Source: Jatrophihabitans_A sp035507775
GTDB taxonomy: Bacteria; Actinomycetota; Actinomycetes; Mycobacteriales; Jatrophihabitantaceae
Length of the DNA: 64,000 nucleotides
Direction of reading: 5' to 3'
NCBI GenBank assembly: GCA_035507775.1
Contig: DATJNU010000042.1
Location: 1 to 64,000 of the forward strand
Shown: piece by piece, positions 52,205 to 60,753 of the stretch
Layout of the letters: every line of letters begins with the position of its first letter
How positions within the stretch are numbered: the first letter of the stretch is position 1
Notes under the pieces: model-generated
Databases searched by the model: none
What the model was told of the DNA's origin: nothing
Seen by the model: only the letters and a program-made list of their open reading frames with translations
Program-made: the position numbers and the translations under genes

Positions 52205-52250
52205 TAACCGGTTGTTCCCGGCTGCTCGCCGTTCCTGTGAGGAGGCGCCC

Positions 52251-52679
52251 ATGCGCACCAGACCGCGTCCGGAGCGGCTGGAGACGCTGGTCGCCGTGCC
52301 GCGTGGGCACGAGACGGTGCACGCGGCCCCGGTCGGCGGGTTCTCCTTCACCTCCTGCTGCGACCGCACGGTGCCGGAACTGCCCGCCTACGACCGGCTC
52401 AGCCGCCACCCGGACGAGGTGACCTGCGGCCGGCTGAGCCGGGCCGACGAGCTGCTGCTGGCCGGCGTGGGCAGCCACCACATCGAGCGGCTGATCTACG
52501 ACATGGCCGTCTCCCTGCGGTCGCTGCGCGGCCCGGACCTGCCGCTGGGCAGGGCGCTCGCCTGCGTGCAGGCCGCGATCGAGGAGCTGGTGCCGGTCCG
52601 CGATCCCGGTGACCGGTGGCCGGCCGCGCTGCTGGTCCGCATCACCCAGCGCGCGGACGAGCTGGCCGCCCGGGGCTGA
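52251..52679 (+). CDS. Uncharacterised protein
   Basis: A 142-residue protein with GAGGAGG five bases upstream of ATG 52251 and a strong promoter. Residues 25-60 contain FSFTSCCDRTVPELPAYDRLS, and the C-terminal half is helical (RLIYDMAVSLRSLRG; ALACVQAAIEELVPV). There is no membrane span or known domain. A vicinal Cys-Cys at about 36-37 could bind metal. It is a single gene between the permease and a VOC gene; the strong promoter suggests substantial expression. Confidence 0.7.
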   Translation: MRTRPRPERLETLVAVPRGHETVHAAPVGGFSFTSCCDRTVPELPAYDRLSRHPDEVTCGRLSRADELLLAGVGSHHIERLIYDMAVSLRSLRGPDLPLGRALACVQAAIEELVPVRDPGDRWPAALLVRITQRADELAARG

Positions 52680-52764
52680 GTGCGGCTGGTCCGGGGTGGG
52701 TGTCGTAGGCCGGGGGTAACGTCCGGGCTGACACTGAGGTCGACTCACCATGGGAGGCGAGAAG

Positions 52765-53562
52765 ATGGCTACACGAACGACGCCGTTCGCGGCCGGGACG
52801 CCGTGCTGGGTGGATCTGCTGAGCTCGGACGTGGACCGGGCCAAGCGGTTCTACCACGAGGTATTCGGCTGGGACGCGGTGGATTCCGACCAGGAGTTCG
52901 GCGGGTACGTCAACTTCGAGTCCGACGGGCACAAGGTGGCCGGCATGATGGCGAACGCCGCGGACTCCGGCATGCCCGACGTCTGGTCGACCTACCTGAG
53001 CACCGACGACCTGCCGGCCACGGTCGACGCGGCGGTCCGCGCCGGTGGCACCATCGTCGCGGCCCCGATGCAGGTCGGTGACCTGGGTTCGATGGCGATC
53101 GTCACCGACGCGGCCGGGGCGGTGGTGGGCTTCTGGCAGGCCGGCAAGCACACCGGCTTCGGCAAGTACAACGAACCGGGCTCGGTGACCTGGGACGAGC
53201 TGCACAGCAAGAACTTCGCGGCCAGCCGGGAGTTCTACGCCGCGGTCCTGGGCTGGGGCTACCAGCCGATGTCGGACACCGACGAGTTCCGCTACTTCAC
53301 CGGCCAGGTCAACGGCGAGACCGTGGCCGGGCTGATGGACTCGGCGAGCTTCCTGCCGGCGGAGGTTCCCTCGATGTGGACGGTCTACTTCGCGACGGCC
53401 GACATCGACGCCACCGTCGAGAAGGTCGTGGCCGCCGGCGGCCGGGTGATCCGGCCACCGGAGACGACGCCGTTCGGTCGGATCGGCGAGTTCGCCGACC
53501 CGACCGGGGCGATGTTCAAGCTGCACACCGAGGCCGAGCAGGCCCCCGAGTCCTCGGGCTGA
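52765..53562 (+). CDS. Two-domain VOC-family protein
   Basis: A 265-residue protein made of two tandem VOC modules: PFAAGTPCWVDLLSSDVDRAKRFYHEVFGW (10-39) and TWDELHSKNFAASREFYAAVLGW (about 135-160), each ending in a D-P-T/A-G-A segment (TDAAGAVVGFW; ADPTGAMFKL). Homologues are annotated as glyoxalase/bleomycin-resistance or hydroxylase-like proteins. ATG 52765 has GGGAGG seven bases upstream; the earlier start at 52750 is weaker. Confidence 0.85.
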   Translation: MATRTTPFAAGTPCWVDLLSSDVDRAKRFYHEVFGWDAVDSDQEFGGYVNFESDGHKVAGMMANAADSGMPDVWSTYLSTDDLPATVDAAVRAGGTIVAAPMQVGDLGSMAIVTDAAGAVVGFWQAGKHTGFGKYNEPGSVTWDELHSKNFAASREFYAAVLGWGYQPMSDTDEFRYFTGQVNGETVAGLMDSASFLPAEVPSMWTVYFATADIDATVEKVVAAGGRVIRPPETTPFGRIGEFADPTGAMFKLHTEAEQAPESSG

Positions 53563-53720
53563 CGGCGCGGCCGCCGGGCCGCTACCGGCGACCCGGCGGC
53601 AGCACGACCATCGCTGCCCGGCGGCAGCGGCGGTGGTGCGTTTCGGCTGCCGGTCCGGCCCAGGTGGGCCGGCGCCGCGCCGGCCACCGGCGGCTGCCGC
53701 CGGGCGCTACCGTGCCAGGT

Positions 53721-55898
53721 GTGGCTGCAGCGGATTCCGGTCTCCGGCTGGTCGGGCGGTCGCTGCGGCAGCTGTACTCCGACGCCGTCCACCTCGACCT
53801 GAGCCAGTCCGATCCGGTGGTGGCGGCCCGCAACGCGCTCGGCTTGGCCGGGCCGCTGGCGGTCGCCGCCGCGCTGGGCAACCCGGTGGCCGGGGTTGGC
53901 ATGTCGATCGGCGCGCTGCAGACCGCGTTCGCCGACCGGCCCGGGCCGTACCGGCTGCGGATGGTGCGGATGCTCGGCACCGCCCTCGCCGCCGCGACCA
54001 CCGCCGGGCTGGCCGCCGCCCTCGGGAACAGCCTGCTCGCCTCCGCGCTGCTGCTCGCCGCCCTCGGCTTCGCCGCCGGCCTGCTGCTCACCGCAGGCGC
54101 GAGCGCCGCCCAGGTCGGCGTTGCGACCACCGCGACCGCGCTGATCCTCGGGCACACCCCGAAGTCGCCCCACGCCGCGGTGGAGACCGCGCTGCTGATC
54201 CTGCTCGGTGGCGTCGTGCAGGCCGCGCTGGCGGTCGCGGCCTGGCCGCTGGGGCGGCACCGGCCGGAGCGCCAGGTGCTGGCCGAGCTCTACCGGCAGC
54301 TGGCGGGGCTCGCCGCGGAGCCGATCGACACCCGCACCAGCCCGCCGCTCGGCCCGGCCATCGGCACGGCCTCGGCGGTGCTGCGCGGCGTCGGACACGA
54401 CCACGGTCCCAGTGTCGAGGCGTATCGGGTGCTGCTGGACGAGGCGGTCCGGGCCCGACAGGACATCCTCGTGCTCTCCGGGTACGCGAGCCGGCTGGCC
54501 ACGGCCGAGCCCGGTCCGGCCCGGGCCATCGCCGCCGAACTCGCCCGCGCCTCGGCGGTGTTGGACGCGGTGGCCGGCGGCCTGGCCAGCGGCCGGGGAC
54601 TGGCGCCGGAGACCGCCGCCCGGCTGCTGGCCGGGGTCGGCGCCAGCCGGCACGAGCTGGGCGACTCGCTGACCGGGCGGGCCGCGGTGAGCCGGGTGCG
54701 CAGCCTGGCCGGCCAGCTGCGGGCGATGGTGGAGACCGTCCGGACCGGTGCCGCGGAGGGCCGGGTCACCGAGGACGAGGGCCGCCCGGCCGGCAGCATC
54801 CGGCTCCGCGATCCGCTCGCCACGCTCCGGGCGAACCTCAACCTGGACTCGCCCGCGGTCCGGCACGCGGTCCGGCTGGCGATCCTGGTGCCGGCCACCG
54901 ACGTGCTCGCGCAGGGGCTGGGCATCCAGCGCTCCTACTGGGTGGCGCTGACCATCCTGGTGGTGCTCCGGCCGGACTTCGCCGCCACCTTCCAGCGGTC
55001 GCTGATGCGGGTGGCCGGCACCCTGATCGGGCTGCTGCTGGCCAGCGCGATCGCGTACTACGTGCTCGGCGGCTCCGTGCCGGGCCTGATCGTCCTGCTG
55101 GCGCTGTGCTTCTTCGGCATGCGGCTGGCCGGGCCCGCCAACATGGGGCTGTCCTCGGCCTTCCTGGCCGGCCTCGTGGTGGTGCTGCTCTCGCTGGCCG
55201 GGGTGCCGGCGCACACCACGGTCGTGGTGCGGCTGGTCGACACCGTGATCGGCGGTGCGATCGCGCTGGTCGCGGTGCTGTTCTGGCCGAGCTGGGAACG
55301 CGGGCAGCTCCCCGGCCGGCTGGCCGAGCTGCTGGCCGCGTACCGGGCCTACCTGCACACGATGATCGATCCCGACACCACCGCGGCCCAGCGCGGCGCC
55401 GCCCGCAGCCAGGCCCGGCTGGCCCGCAGCAATGCCGAGGCGTCGCTGGACCGGGCCCGGGTGGAACCGGTCAGCAGCCAGGGTGCGGTCGAGCTGGGGG
55501 CGGCGCTGCTGGCGCACAGCCACCGGCTGGTGCACGCGCTCACCGCACTGGACGCCACCCGGCAGACCCGTGAGATCTATGCCAAGGTGCCGCAGTTCCG
55601 GCTGCTGGTGGATGCGGTCTCGGCGACCCTGGCGCTGGCCGAGGCCGCAGCCGCCCACGGCTGGCGCCAGGTACGCGACCTGCGACTGCGGGCCCTGCAG
55701 AACGAGTTCGTGGAGGCGCTGGAGTCCCGGGCGCCGGCGGACTCCGGTGCGCTGTCGGACGAGACGGCGGCAGCGCTGGTCGAGGCCACCGACCGGCTGG
55801 TCAACAGTCTCGACTCGCTGGTCGCCGTGCTCAGCGCCCGTCCGGCCGCTGGGCAAGCAGCCGGGCACCCGAGCGTGCCGGGTGGCGGCCGGTCTTGA
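53721..55898 (+). CDS. FUSC-family aromatic-acid exporter-like membrane protein
   Basis: A 725-residue protein with two clusters of membrane spans (about 25-160 and 395-520) and cytoplasmic helical parts after each, the layout of the FUSC/YccS/AaeB family. LGIQRSYWVALTILVVLRPDFAATFQRSLMRVAGTLIGLLL is the typical second FUSC core. TACCGT lies seven bases before GTG 53721, so a leaderless start is preferred over the in-frame GTG at 53712 and the much longer open frame from 53376. The 3' end overlaps a small minus-strand gene by 68 bases. Confidence 0.85.
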   Translation: MAAADSGLRLVGRSLRQLYSDAVHLDLSQSDPVVAARNALGLAGPLAVAAALGNPVAGVGMSIGALQTAFADRPGPYRLRMVRMLGTALAAATTAGLAAALGNSLLASALLLAALGFAAGLLLTAGASAAQVGVATTATALILGHTPKSPHAAVETALLILLGGVVQAALAVAAWPLGRHRPERQVLAELYRQLAGLAAEPIDTRTSPPLGPAIGTASAVLRGVGHDHGPSVEAYRVLLDEAVRARQDILVLSGYASRLATAEPGPARAIAAELARASAVLDAVAGGLASGRGLAPETAARLLAGVGASRHELGDSLTGRAAVSRVRSLAGQLRAMVETVRTGAAEGRVTEDEGRPAGSIRLRDPLATLRANLNLDSPAVRHAVRLAILVPATDVLAQGLGIQRSYWVALTILVVLRPDFAATFQRSLMRVAGTLIGLLLASAIAYYVLGGSVPGLIVLLALCFFGMRLAGPANMGLSSAFLAGLVVVLLSLAGVPAHTTVVVRLVDTVIGGAIALVAVLFWPSWERGQLPGRLAELLAAYRAYLHTMIDPDTTAAQRGAARSQARLARSNAEASLDRARVEPVSSQGAVELGAALLAHSHRLVHALTALDATRQTREIYAKVPQFRLLVDAVSATLALAEAAAAHGWRQVRDLRLRALQNEFVEALESRAPADSGALSDETAAALVEATDRLVNSLDSLVAVLSARPAAGQAAGHPSVPGGGRS

Positions 55899-56151
55899 AC
55901 ACGCCGAGGGCGAGATCCTCGCGGGTGGGTGTGGCCCCGGACCGGTCGCGTATCTGGCGCCACTCGGCACCGGCCAGCAACTCGCCCAGCACCAGCCCGA
56001 CGATGCCCTGGGTCGCCGCCTCTGCCTGCTGCGGCGTGGGAAACGCCTCGATCGTCCGGTAGGCCTCGAAGCCGCCCACCGTCACCACTCCGACGAATCC
56101 CCAGCTGTCGCTGGACGGATCCGATCCGATCGACATGATCATGTCCGGCAT
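55831..56151 (-). CDS. Uncharacterised small protein
   Basis: A 106-residue protein: MPDMIMSIGSDPSSDSWGFVGVVTVGGFEAYRTIEAFPTPQQAEAATQGIVG. It looks like a compact beta-alpha fold, resembling short actinobacterial DUF proteins. GGGGGAG lies before ATG 56151; the open frame to 56208 is not needed. The last 68 bases overlap the end of the FUSC gene on the other strand. The function is unknown. Confidence 0.6.
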   Translation of the reverse strand: MPDMIMSIGSDPSSDSWGFVGVVTVGGFEAYRTIEAFPTPQQAEAATQGIVGLVLGELLAGAEWRQIRDRSGATPTREDLALGVFKTGRHPARSGARLLAQRPDGR

Positions 56152-56328
56152 GTGCTCCCCCCGAGCTGTCCCGCCGCATGCGCCGACGCCGTCGCGGCGT
56201 GGCGCCAACGGCGCGGACTCCTCGCTCTACCGGCACGGTAACCGGCACCGGTCCGGCTGCGGAAGCGGCGAGGTGCCGGAGTTGCTCCCTCGGTGAGCGA
56301 TCGGCCGGCCGGCGCGCCGGGTATATGC

Positions 56329-56347
56329 TTGCCGATAGGCAACTATC
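56329..56347. promoter_or_regulatory. Double palindrome, MarR operator candidate
   Basis: TTGCC-GATA-GGCAA (56329-56342) and the overlapping GATAG-GCAA-CTATC (56334-56347) sit about 60 bases upstream of the marR-type start, next to TATATGCT, which could be the -10 element. MarR proteins commonly autoregulate through such sites. Confidence 0.65.
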
Positions 56348-56405
56348 TGGACGTCGCGAGCCGACTGCGGGGAGCGGCGCGGTGCGACATGGTGAGGGAG
56401 CGACG

Positions 56406-56855
56406 ATGCCGAACGAATTCCACCCCGACGAGGTCGCCCGGCTGCGGATCGCGCTCGCCCGGATCGCGCGGGTGGTCGACCGGGCCTCCGCCGACGCCGG
56501 CTTCACCAGGACCCAGCTCTCGGTGCTGGGCTCGGTGGTGCGGGTGAAGGAGATCGGCCTGGGTGAGCTGGCCGAGGTGGAGGGCTTGAACCCGACCATG
56601 CTCTCCCGGGTGGTCGGCAAGCTCGAGGTGGCCGGCCTGATCACCCGCTCGTCCGGCGTCGAGGACCGGCGCGCGGTGCGGGTGCGGCCGACCGCCACCG
56701 GCCGCGCGCTGCACCTCAGGCTGCGCACGCGGCGCACCGACCTGCTCGTCCGCCAGCTGGCCGCGCTGCCGGACGGGCTGGCGGCCGACCTGCTCACCGC
56801 GCTGCCGGCGCTGGAGGCCCTCGGCGACCAGCTGCATGCCGGATCGTCGCGATGA
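56406..56855 (+). CDS. MarR-family transcriptional regulator
   Basis: A 149-residue winged-helix regulator. The recognition region is LGELAEVEGLNPTMLSRVVGKLEVAGLI, and the wing SSGVEDRRAVRVRPTATG matches the family. GGGAGCGACG precedes ATG 56406. It overlaps the MFS gene start by four bases (ATGA-type), so it should repress its own operon and the exporter through the palindromes at 56329-56347, released by an unknown drug-like ligand. Confidence 0.92.
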   Translation: MPNEFHPDEVARLRIALARIARVVDRASADAGFTRTQLSVLGSVVRVKEIGLGELAEVEGLNPTMLSRVVGKLEVAGLITRSSGVEDRRAVRVRPTATGRALHLRLRTRRTDLLVRQLAALPDGLAADLLTALPALEALGDQLHAGSSR

Positions 56856-58180
56856 CGGTGCCTCGGCTGACCCGGCAGGCCTTCGCCGGCCTCGGCCGGC
56901 AGACCTTCGCGTCCCTGGCCAACCCGAACTACCGCAGGTACTTCCGCGGCCAGGCGGTGTCGCTGGTCGGCACCTGGATGCAGACCGTGGCCCAGTCGTG
57001 GCTGGTGCTGGAGCTGACCGGTTCGGGCACCGACCTCGGCGTGGTCGTGGCGTTGCAGACGCTGCCGGTGCTGCTGCTCGGGCCGTACGGCGGCGTGGTG
57101 GCCGACCGGATGGACAAGCGCCGGCTGATGATCGGCCTGCAGTCGATGATGGGGGTGCTCGCCGCGGTCCTGGCCGTGCTCACCCTCACCGACGTCGTGC
57201 GGCTGTGGCACGTCTACCTGCTGGCCTTCCTGCTCGGTCTGAACAACTGCTTCGAGAACCCGGCCCGCCAGTCCTTCGTGCTCGAACTGGTCGGCCCGGC
57301 GGACCTGCGCAACGCGGTCAGCCTCAACTCGGTGCTGGTCAACGTGGCCCGCGCGGTCGGCCCGGCGGTCGCCGGCGTGATCATCGCCGCCGGCGGTCTC
57401 GGCATCTGCTTCCTGCTGAACGCGGTGAGCTTCGTGGCCGTGGTCTGGTCGCTGGCGACCCTGGACACCGCGGCGCTGCAGCAGGCACCGCCCGCGGCCC
57501 GGGCCAGGGGGCAGCTGCGGGAGGGCCTCGGCTACGTCCGGCGCAGCCCGCGGTTGGCGATTCCGCTGCTGATGATGGCGATCGTCGGTTGCTTGGCCTA
57601 CGAGTTCCAGGTGACCCTGCCGGTCGTGGCCAAGCAGACCTTCCACGGCGATGCCTCCAGCTACGGCTTCATGACGGCCGCGATGGGGGCCGGCGCGGTG
57701 GTGGGCGGGCTGTACGTCGCGGCCCGCGGCCAGACCGGGGTGCGCTCGCTGGTGCGGTCGGCCGCGATGTTCACGGTGGTGCTCACCGCGGCCACCCTGG
57801 CGCCGACGCTCTGGGCCGAACTCGTCGCGCTCGCGCTGGTGGGCGCGGTGAGCGTCGGCTTCCTCTCCAAGGGCAACAGCACCCTGCAGCTGGAGGCGAG
57901 CCCGCAGATGCGCGGCCGGGTGATGGCGCTCTGGGCGGTGGCGTTCCTCGGTTCCACGCCGATCGGCGGCCCGATCGCGGGGTGGGTCAGCGAGACGCTC
58001 GGTGGCCGGGCGGGCCTGGCGCTGGCGGCGCTGGCCTGCGCGGCGGCGGCCGTGCTCGGGGAACTGACGGTGCGGCGGCTCGAACGCCGGCCCGCCGCGC
58101 TCGCCAGCCGCCCGGCAGCGGTGGTCGTGGCCGAGGACGACGCCGGGGTTGCCCTGTCGCGGCGGGACATTCGTCGCTAG
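56852..58180 (+). CDS. MFS transporter (EntS/MFS_3 type exporter)
   Basis: A 442-residue major facilitator with about 12 spans. The first loop after TM2 reads GPYGGVVADRMDKRRLM, the MFS motif A. SFVLELVGPADLRNAVSLNSVLVNVARAVGPAVAG is characteristic of the MFS_3/EntS subgroup that exports siderophores, macrolides or other compounds. It is co-transcribed with the marR gene. The peptide/JmjC locus begins 71 bases after its stop; the exporter could also serve that product, but it has its own regulator. Confidence 0.88.
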   Translation: MTVPRLTRQAFAGLGRQTFASLANPNYRRYFRGQAVSLVGTWMQTVAQSWLVLELTGSGTDLGVVVALQTLPVLLLGPYGGVVADRMDKRRLMIGLQSMMGVLAAVLAVLTLTDVVRLWHVYLLAFLLGLNNCFENPARQSFVLELVGPADLRNAVSLNSVLVNVARAVGPAVAGVIIAAGGLGICFLLNAVSFVAVVWSLATLDTAALQQAPPAARARGQLREGLGYVRRSPRLAIPLLMMAIVGCLAYEFQVTLPVVAKQTFHGDASSYGFMTAAMGAGAVVGGLYVAARGQTGVRSLVRSAAMFTVVLTAATLAPTLWAELVALALVGAVSVGFLSKGNSTLQLEASPQMRGRVMALWAVAFLGSTPIGGPIAGWVSETLGGRAGLALAALACAAAAVLGELTVRRLERRPAALASRPAAVVVAEDDAGVALSRRDIRR

Positions 58181-58251
58181 CGTGAGAGCGGGTCGAACAG
58201 AGGCTCTCATCCCGACGGCGGCCTGGCTGCCATTCGACGAGGAGTAACGAG

Positions 58252-58497
58252 ATGACCGAGACCGAAGGACCTGCCGACAGTGGAGCCGAGGGTGTGCCGG
58301 GCCAGCACGACGGCGGCGCGGACGGCGGTGCCGAGGGCCCGGCCGACGGCGGCGCGAACGGCGTTCCCGGTGAGCACGACGGCGGCGCGGACGGCGGCGC
58401 CGACGGCGGTGCCGAGGGCCCGGCCGACGGTGGTGCCGATGGCGGGGCGGACACCGCTGCCGGCCAGCACGACGGTGGCGCGGACGGCGGCGCCTGA
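58252..58497 (+). CDS. His/Asp/Gly repeat peptide, candidate precursor
   Basis: An 81-residue peptide with no Lys, Arg, Cys or aromatic residues. A leader-like start MTETEGPADSGAEGVP is followed by three G[QE]HDGGADGGA blocks, with histidines H19, H42 and H73, and three EGPAD segments. The last block ends at the stop codon. GAGGAG lies eight bases before ATG 58252; TAGCGT at 58178-58183 is a possible -10 element and TGAGAGC/GCTCTCA a small upstream hairpin. It precedes a JmjC/cupin-4 oxygenase, whose relatives hydroxylate His or Arg in ribosomal proteins, so it may be its substrate. Chance translation of a GC repeat is the alternative. Confidence 0.6.
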   Translation: MTETEGPADSGAEGVPGQHDGGADGGAEGPADGGANGVPGEHDGGADGGADGGAEGPADGGADGGADTAAGQHDGGADGGA

Positions 58498-58571
58498 GCG
58501 CTGACCAGCCGGTCGTCGGGGCCGGTCCGGGCAGCGCGCCCGCGGCCGGCCCCGGTCACCGGCCCGCCGCG

Positions 58572-59786
58572 GTGCTGCCCCGGTGTGTGGGGGTCCCGGC
58601 CGGCACGTTCGCGGCGGAGGTCTGGTCGCGTCGGCCACTGCTCACCCCGGCGGCCGACAGCGGTGCCGATTTCACCGACCTGCTCTCCCTCGCGGCGGTG
58701 GACGAGCTGCTCTCGCGCCGCGGCCTGCGCACGCCGTTCATCAGGATGGCCAAGCAGGGCACGGTGATTCCGGCCCGCGAGTACACCCGTTCGGGTGGCC
58801 AGGGCGCCGGCGTCGCCGACCAGGTCGCCGACGACCAGGTGCTGCGGCTGGTGGCCGACGGCGCGACGCTGGTGTTGCAGGGGCTGCACCGGCTGTGGCC
58901 GCCGCTGATCGAGTTCGGCGGCCGGCTGACCGCCGAACTCGGCCACCCGGTGCAGATCAACGCCTACCTGACCCCGCCGCTGAACCAGGGCTTCGCGCCG
59001 CACTACGACACCCACGACGTCTTCGTGCTGCAGGTCGCCGGCCCGAAGCGCTGGGTGATCCACCCCCCGGTGCTGGTCGATCCGCTGCCCGGCCAGGACT
59101 GGGAGAAGCACCGGGACGCGGTCACCGAACGGGCCGCCACGCAGCCGCTGCTGGACGTCGTGCTGCAGCCCGGGGATGCCCTCTACCTGCCCCGCGGATT
59201 CGTCCATTCCGCCATGGCACAAGGCGAAACCTCACTGCACCTGACGGTGGGCGTGCACCCGGTCACCCGGTACCGGCTGCTGCAGCAGTTGCTCGCCGAG
59301 GCCGCGGACGAGCCCAGCCTGCGGGCGTCGCTGCCGGTCGACCCGGCGATCGGCGGTGCGGAGCCGGCGCTGGAGTCGTGGCTGGCCGGCCCGCTGGCCG
59401 ACACCGTCGCGGCCTTCACGACCTTCGCCGAGGGCCCGCGGCTGCCCGGCGTGGCGGCCCGGCTCGCCGACGAGCTGGCCGGCGCTACCCGGCCGGCGCC
59501 GATCGAGCCGCTGGCGCAGCTGGCCGCGCTGCAGGCACTGGGCCCGGAGTCCACCTTCCGGCTGCGGGCCGGGCTGCGGGTGCGGCTCGACCGGTCCGGT
59601 GCGGGGATCCGGCTGCGGGCGCTGGGAACCACGCTCGACCTGGCACCGGCCACCGAGCCGGCGCTGAAGCCGGTGCTCGCCGGGGAGCCGGTGTGCGCCC
59701 GTGGCCTGCCCGGCCTGGCCGGGCCCGAGGCGCTGGAGCTGGTGCGCAGCCTGGTCACCGCGGCGGTGCTGGTGCCGGTTGACTGA
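58572..59786 (+). CDS. JmjC/cupin-4 Fe(II)/2-oxoglutarate oxygenase (NO66/MINA53/YcfD-like)
   Basis: A 404-residue ribosomal-oxygenase-like protein. The Fe(II) triad is H144-x-D146 (FAPHYDTHDVF) and H212 (LPRGFVHSA); GPKRWVIHP and SLHLTVGVHP are typical of cupin-4 JmjC enzymes. A C-terminal helical/winged-helix part (about 240-404) resembles the dimerisation and wing domains of YcfD/RoxA. Relatives hydroxylate Arg (YcfD on uL16) or His (NO66, MINA53). Start GTG 58572 has no ribosome site. The His-containing repeat peptide is directly upstream and the ferredoxin-like gene overlaps its end. Confidence 0.9.
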   Translation: MLPRCVGVPAGTFAAEVWSRRPLLTPAADSGADFTDLLSLAAVDELLSRRGLRTPFIRMAKQGTVIPAREYTRSGGQGAGVADQVADDQVLRLVADGATLVLQGLHRLWPPLIEFGGRLTAELGHPVQINAYLTPPLNQGFAPHYDTHDVFVLQVAGPKRWVIHPPVLVDPLPGQDWEKHRDAVTERAATQPLLDVVLQPGDALYLPRGFVHSAMAQGETSLHLTVGVHPVTRYRLLQQLLAEAADEPSLRASLPVDPAIGGAEPALESWLAGPLADTVAAFTTFAEGPRLPGVAARLADELAGATRPAPIEPLAQLAALQALGPESTFRLRAGLRVRLDRSGAGIRLRALGTTLDLAPATEPALKPVLAGEPVCARGLPGLAGPEALELVRSLVTAAVLVPVD

Positions 59787-60753
59787 CCGGTGCGCCCCGG
59801 CCGCCCGGGTCCGGGGTGACGAGATGCTCGGCACCGCCTTCCCCGCCGGCCGGCTGTTGCTGGTCGAGCAGCTGGGCGGCTGGGGGCTGACGGGAGTCGG
59901 CGGCAGCCGGTTCGACCAGCGGATCGCCGGCCGGCTGATCCGCGAGCTCGGCAGCCAGGGCGTCCGGGTGCTGGCCGTGCGCCGGCCCGGTCGCAGGCCT
60001 GCGACGGCCGTCCGCCGGTGGGCCGTCGCCGACTGCCGGGCCGGGCGGGCGTCACTGGCCTGGGGCGAATTCGAGACGGAGGCCGACCTGCTCGGCCTCG
60101 ACCCCGACCTGCTCGGCCCAGACCTGCTCGGCCCAGACCTGCTCGACCCCGACCGCGCCCCCGACTCCGCGTACCCCGACCCCGACTCCGCGTACTCCGA
60201 CTCCGACTACTCCGACTCCGACTCCGGCCTGCCGGCCACCCGGCCGGTCTATCTGGTCTGCACGCACGGCAGGCACGACGTGTGCTGCGCCGTCGAGGGG
60301 CGGCCGGTGGCGGCGGCGCTGGACCGGCTGTGCCCCGACCGGGTCTGGGAGTGCAGCCACGTCGGCGGCGACCGGTTCGCGGCCAACGTGCTGGTGCTGC
60401 CCACCGGCCAGCTCTACGGCCGGGTCACCGATCCGGCGGCGCTGGTCGGCGCCACCGAGGCCGGCGAGGTGCTGCTGGCGAACCTGCGCGGCCAGATCGG
60501 GGTGCCGCCGGTGGTGCAGGCCGCCCTCGCACACGCCCAGCGGGTCCTGGCCGTCCGCCGGCCCGGCCGGCTCCGGCCGCTCGGCGTGACCGGCGAACCG
60601 CCGCTGCAGCAGGTACGCCTGGCGACCCCGTCCGGCGCCTGCACCGTGTCGGTGGAGCGGGTCACCGGCGACGCGGCCCGGCTGACCTGTCGCGCCACCG
60701 CCGACCGGGTGCCGATCGGCTACCGGCCGGTCTCGCTGGTGCTGGCGGACTGA
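59779..60753 (+). CDS. Sucrase/ferredoxin-like thioredoxin-fold protein
   Basis: A 324-residue Suc_Fer-like protein. The N-terminal segment RCAPAARVRGDEMLGTAFPAG and LLLVEQLGGWG fit the family, and the C-terminal [2Fe-2S]-type region is visible in CTHGRHDVCC and WECSHVGGDRFAANVLVLP. Between about residues 100 and 153 is a repetitive Asp/Pro/Ser stretch (DLLGPDLLGPDLLDPD, then SDSDYSDSDSG) encoded by tandem DNA repeats, absent from the family core. The TTG start at 59779 overlaps the JmjC gene by eight bases. It may pass electrons to or stabilise the oxygenase; that link is inferred from position only. Confidence 0.75.
   Translation: MTDRCAPAARVRGDEMLGTAFPAGRLLLVEQLGGWGLTGVGGSRFDQRIAGRLIRELGSQGVRVLAVRRPGRRPATAVRRWAVADCRAGRASLAWGEFETEADLLGLDPDLLGPDLLGPDLLDPDRAPDSAYPDPDSAYSDSDYSDSDSGLPATRPVYLVCTHGRHDVCCAVEGRPVAAALDRLCPDRVWECSHVGGDRFAANVLVLPTGQLYGRVTDPAALVGATEAGEVLLANLRGQIGVPPVVQAALAHAQRVLAVRRPGRLRPLGVTGEPPLQQVRLATPSGACTVSVERVTGDAARLTCRATADRVPIGYRPVSLVLAD

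Noticed and set aside
53376..53720. N-terminal extension of the FUSC protein
   Set aside because: The open frame upstream overlaps the VOC gene in another frame, lacks membrane character, and a leaderless start at 53721 fits better.
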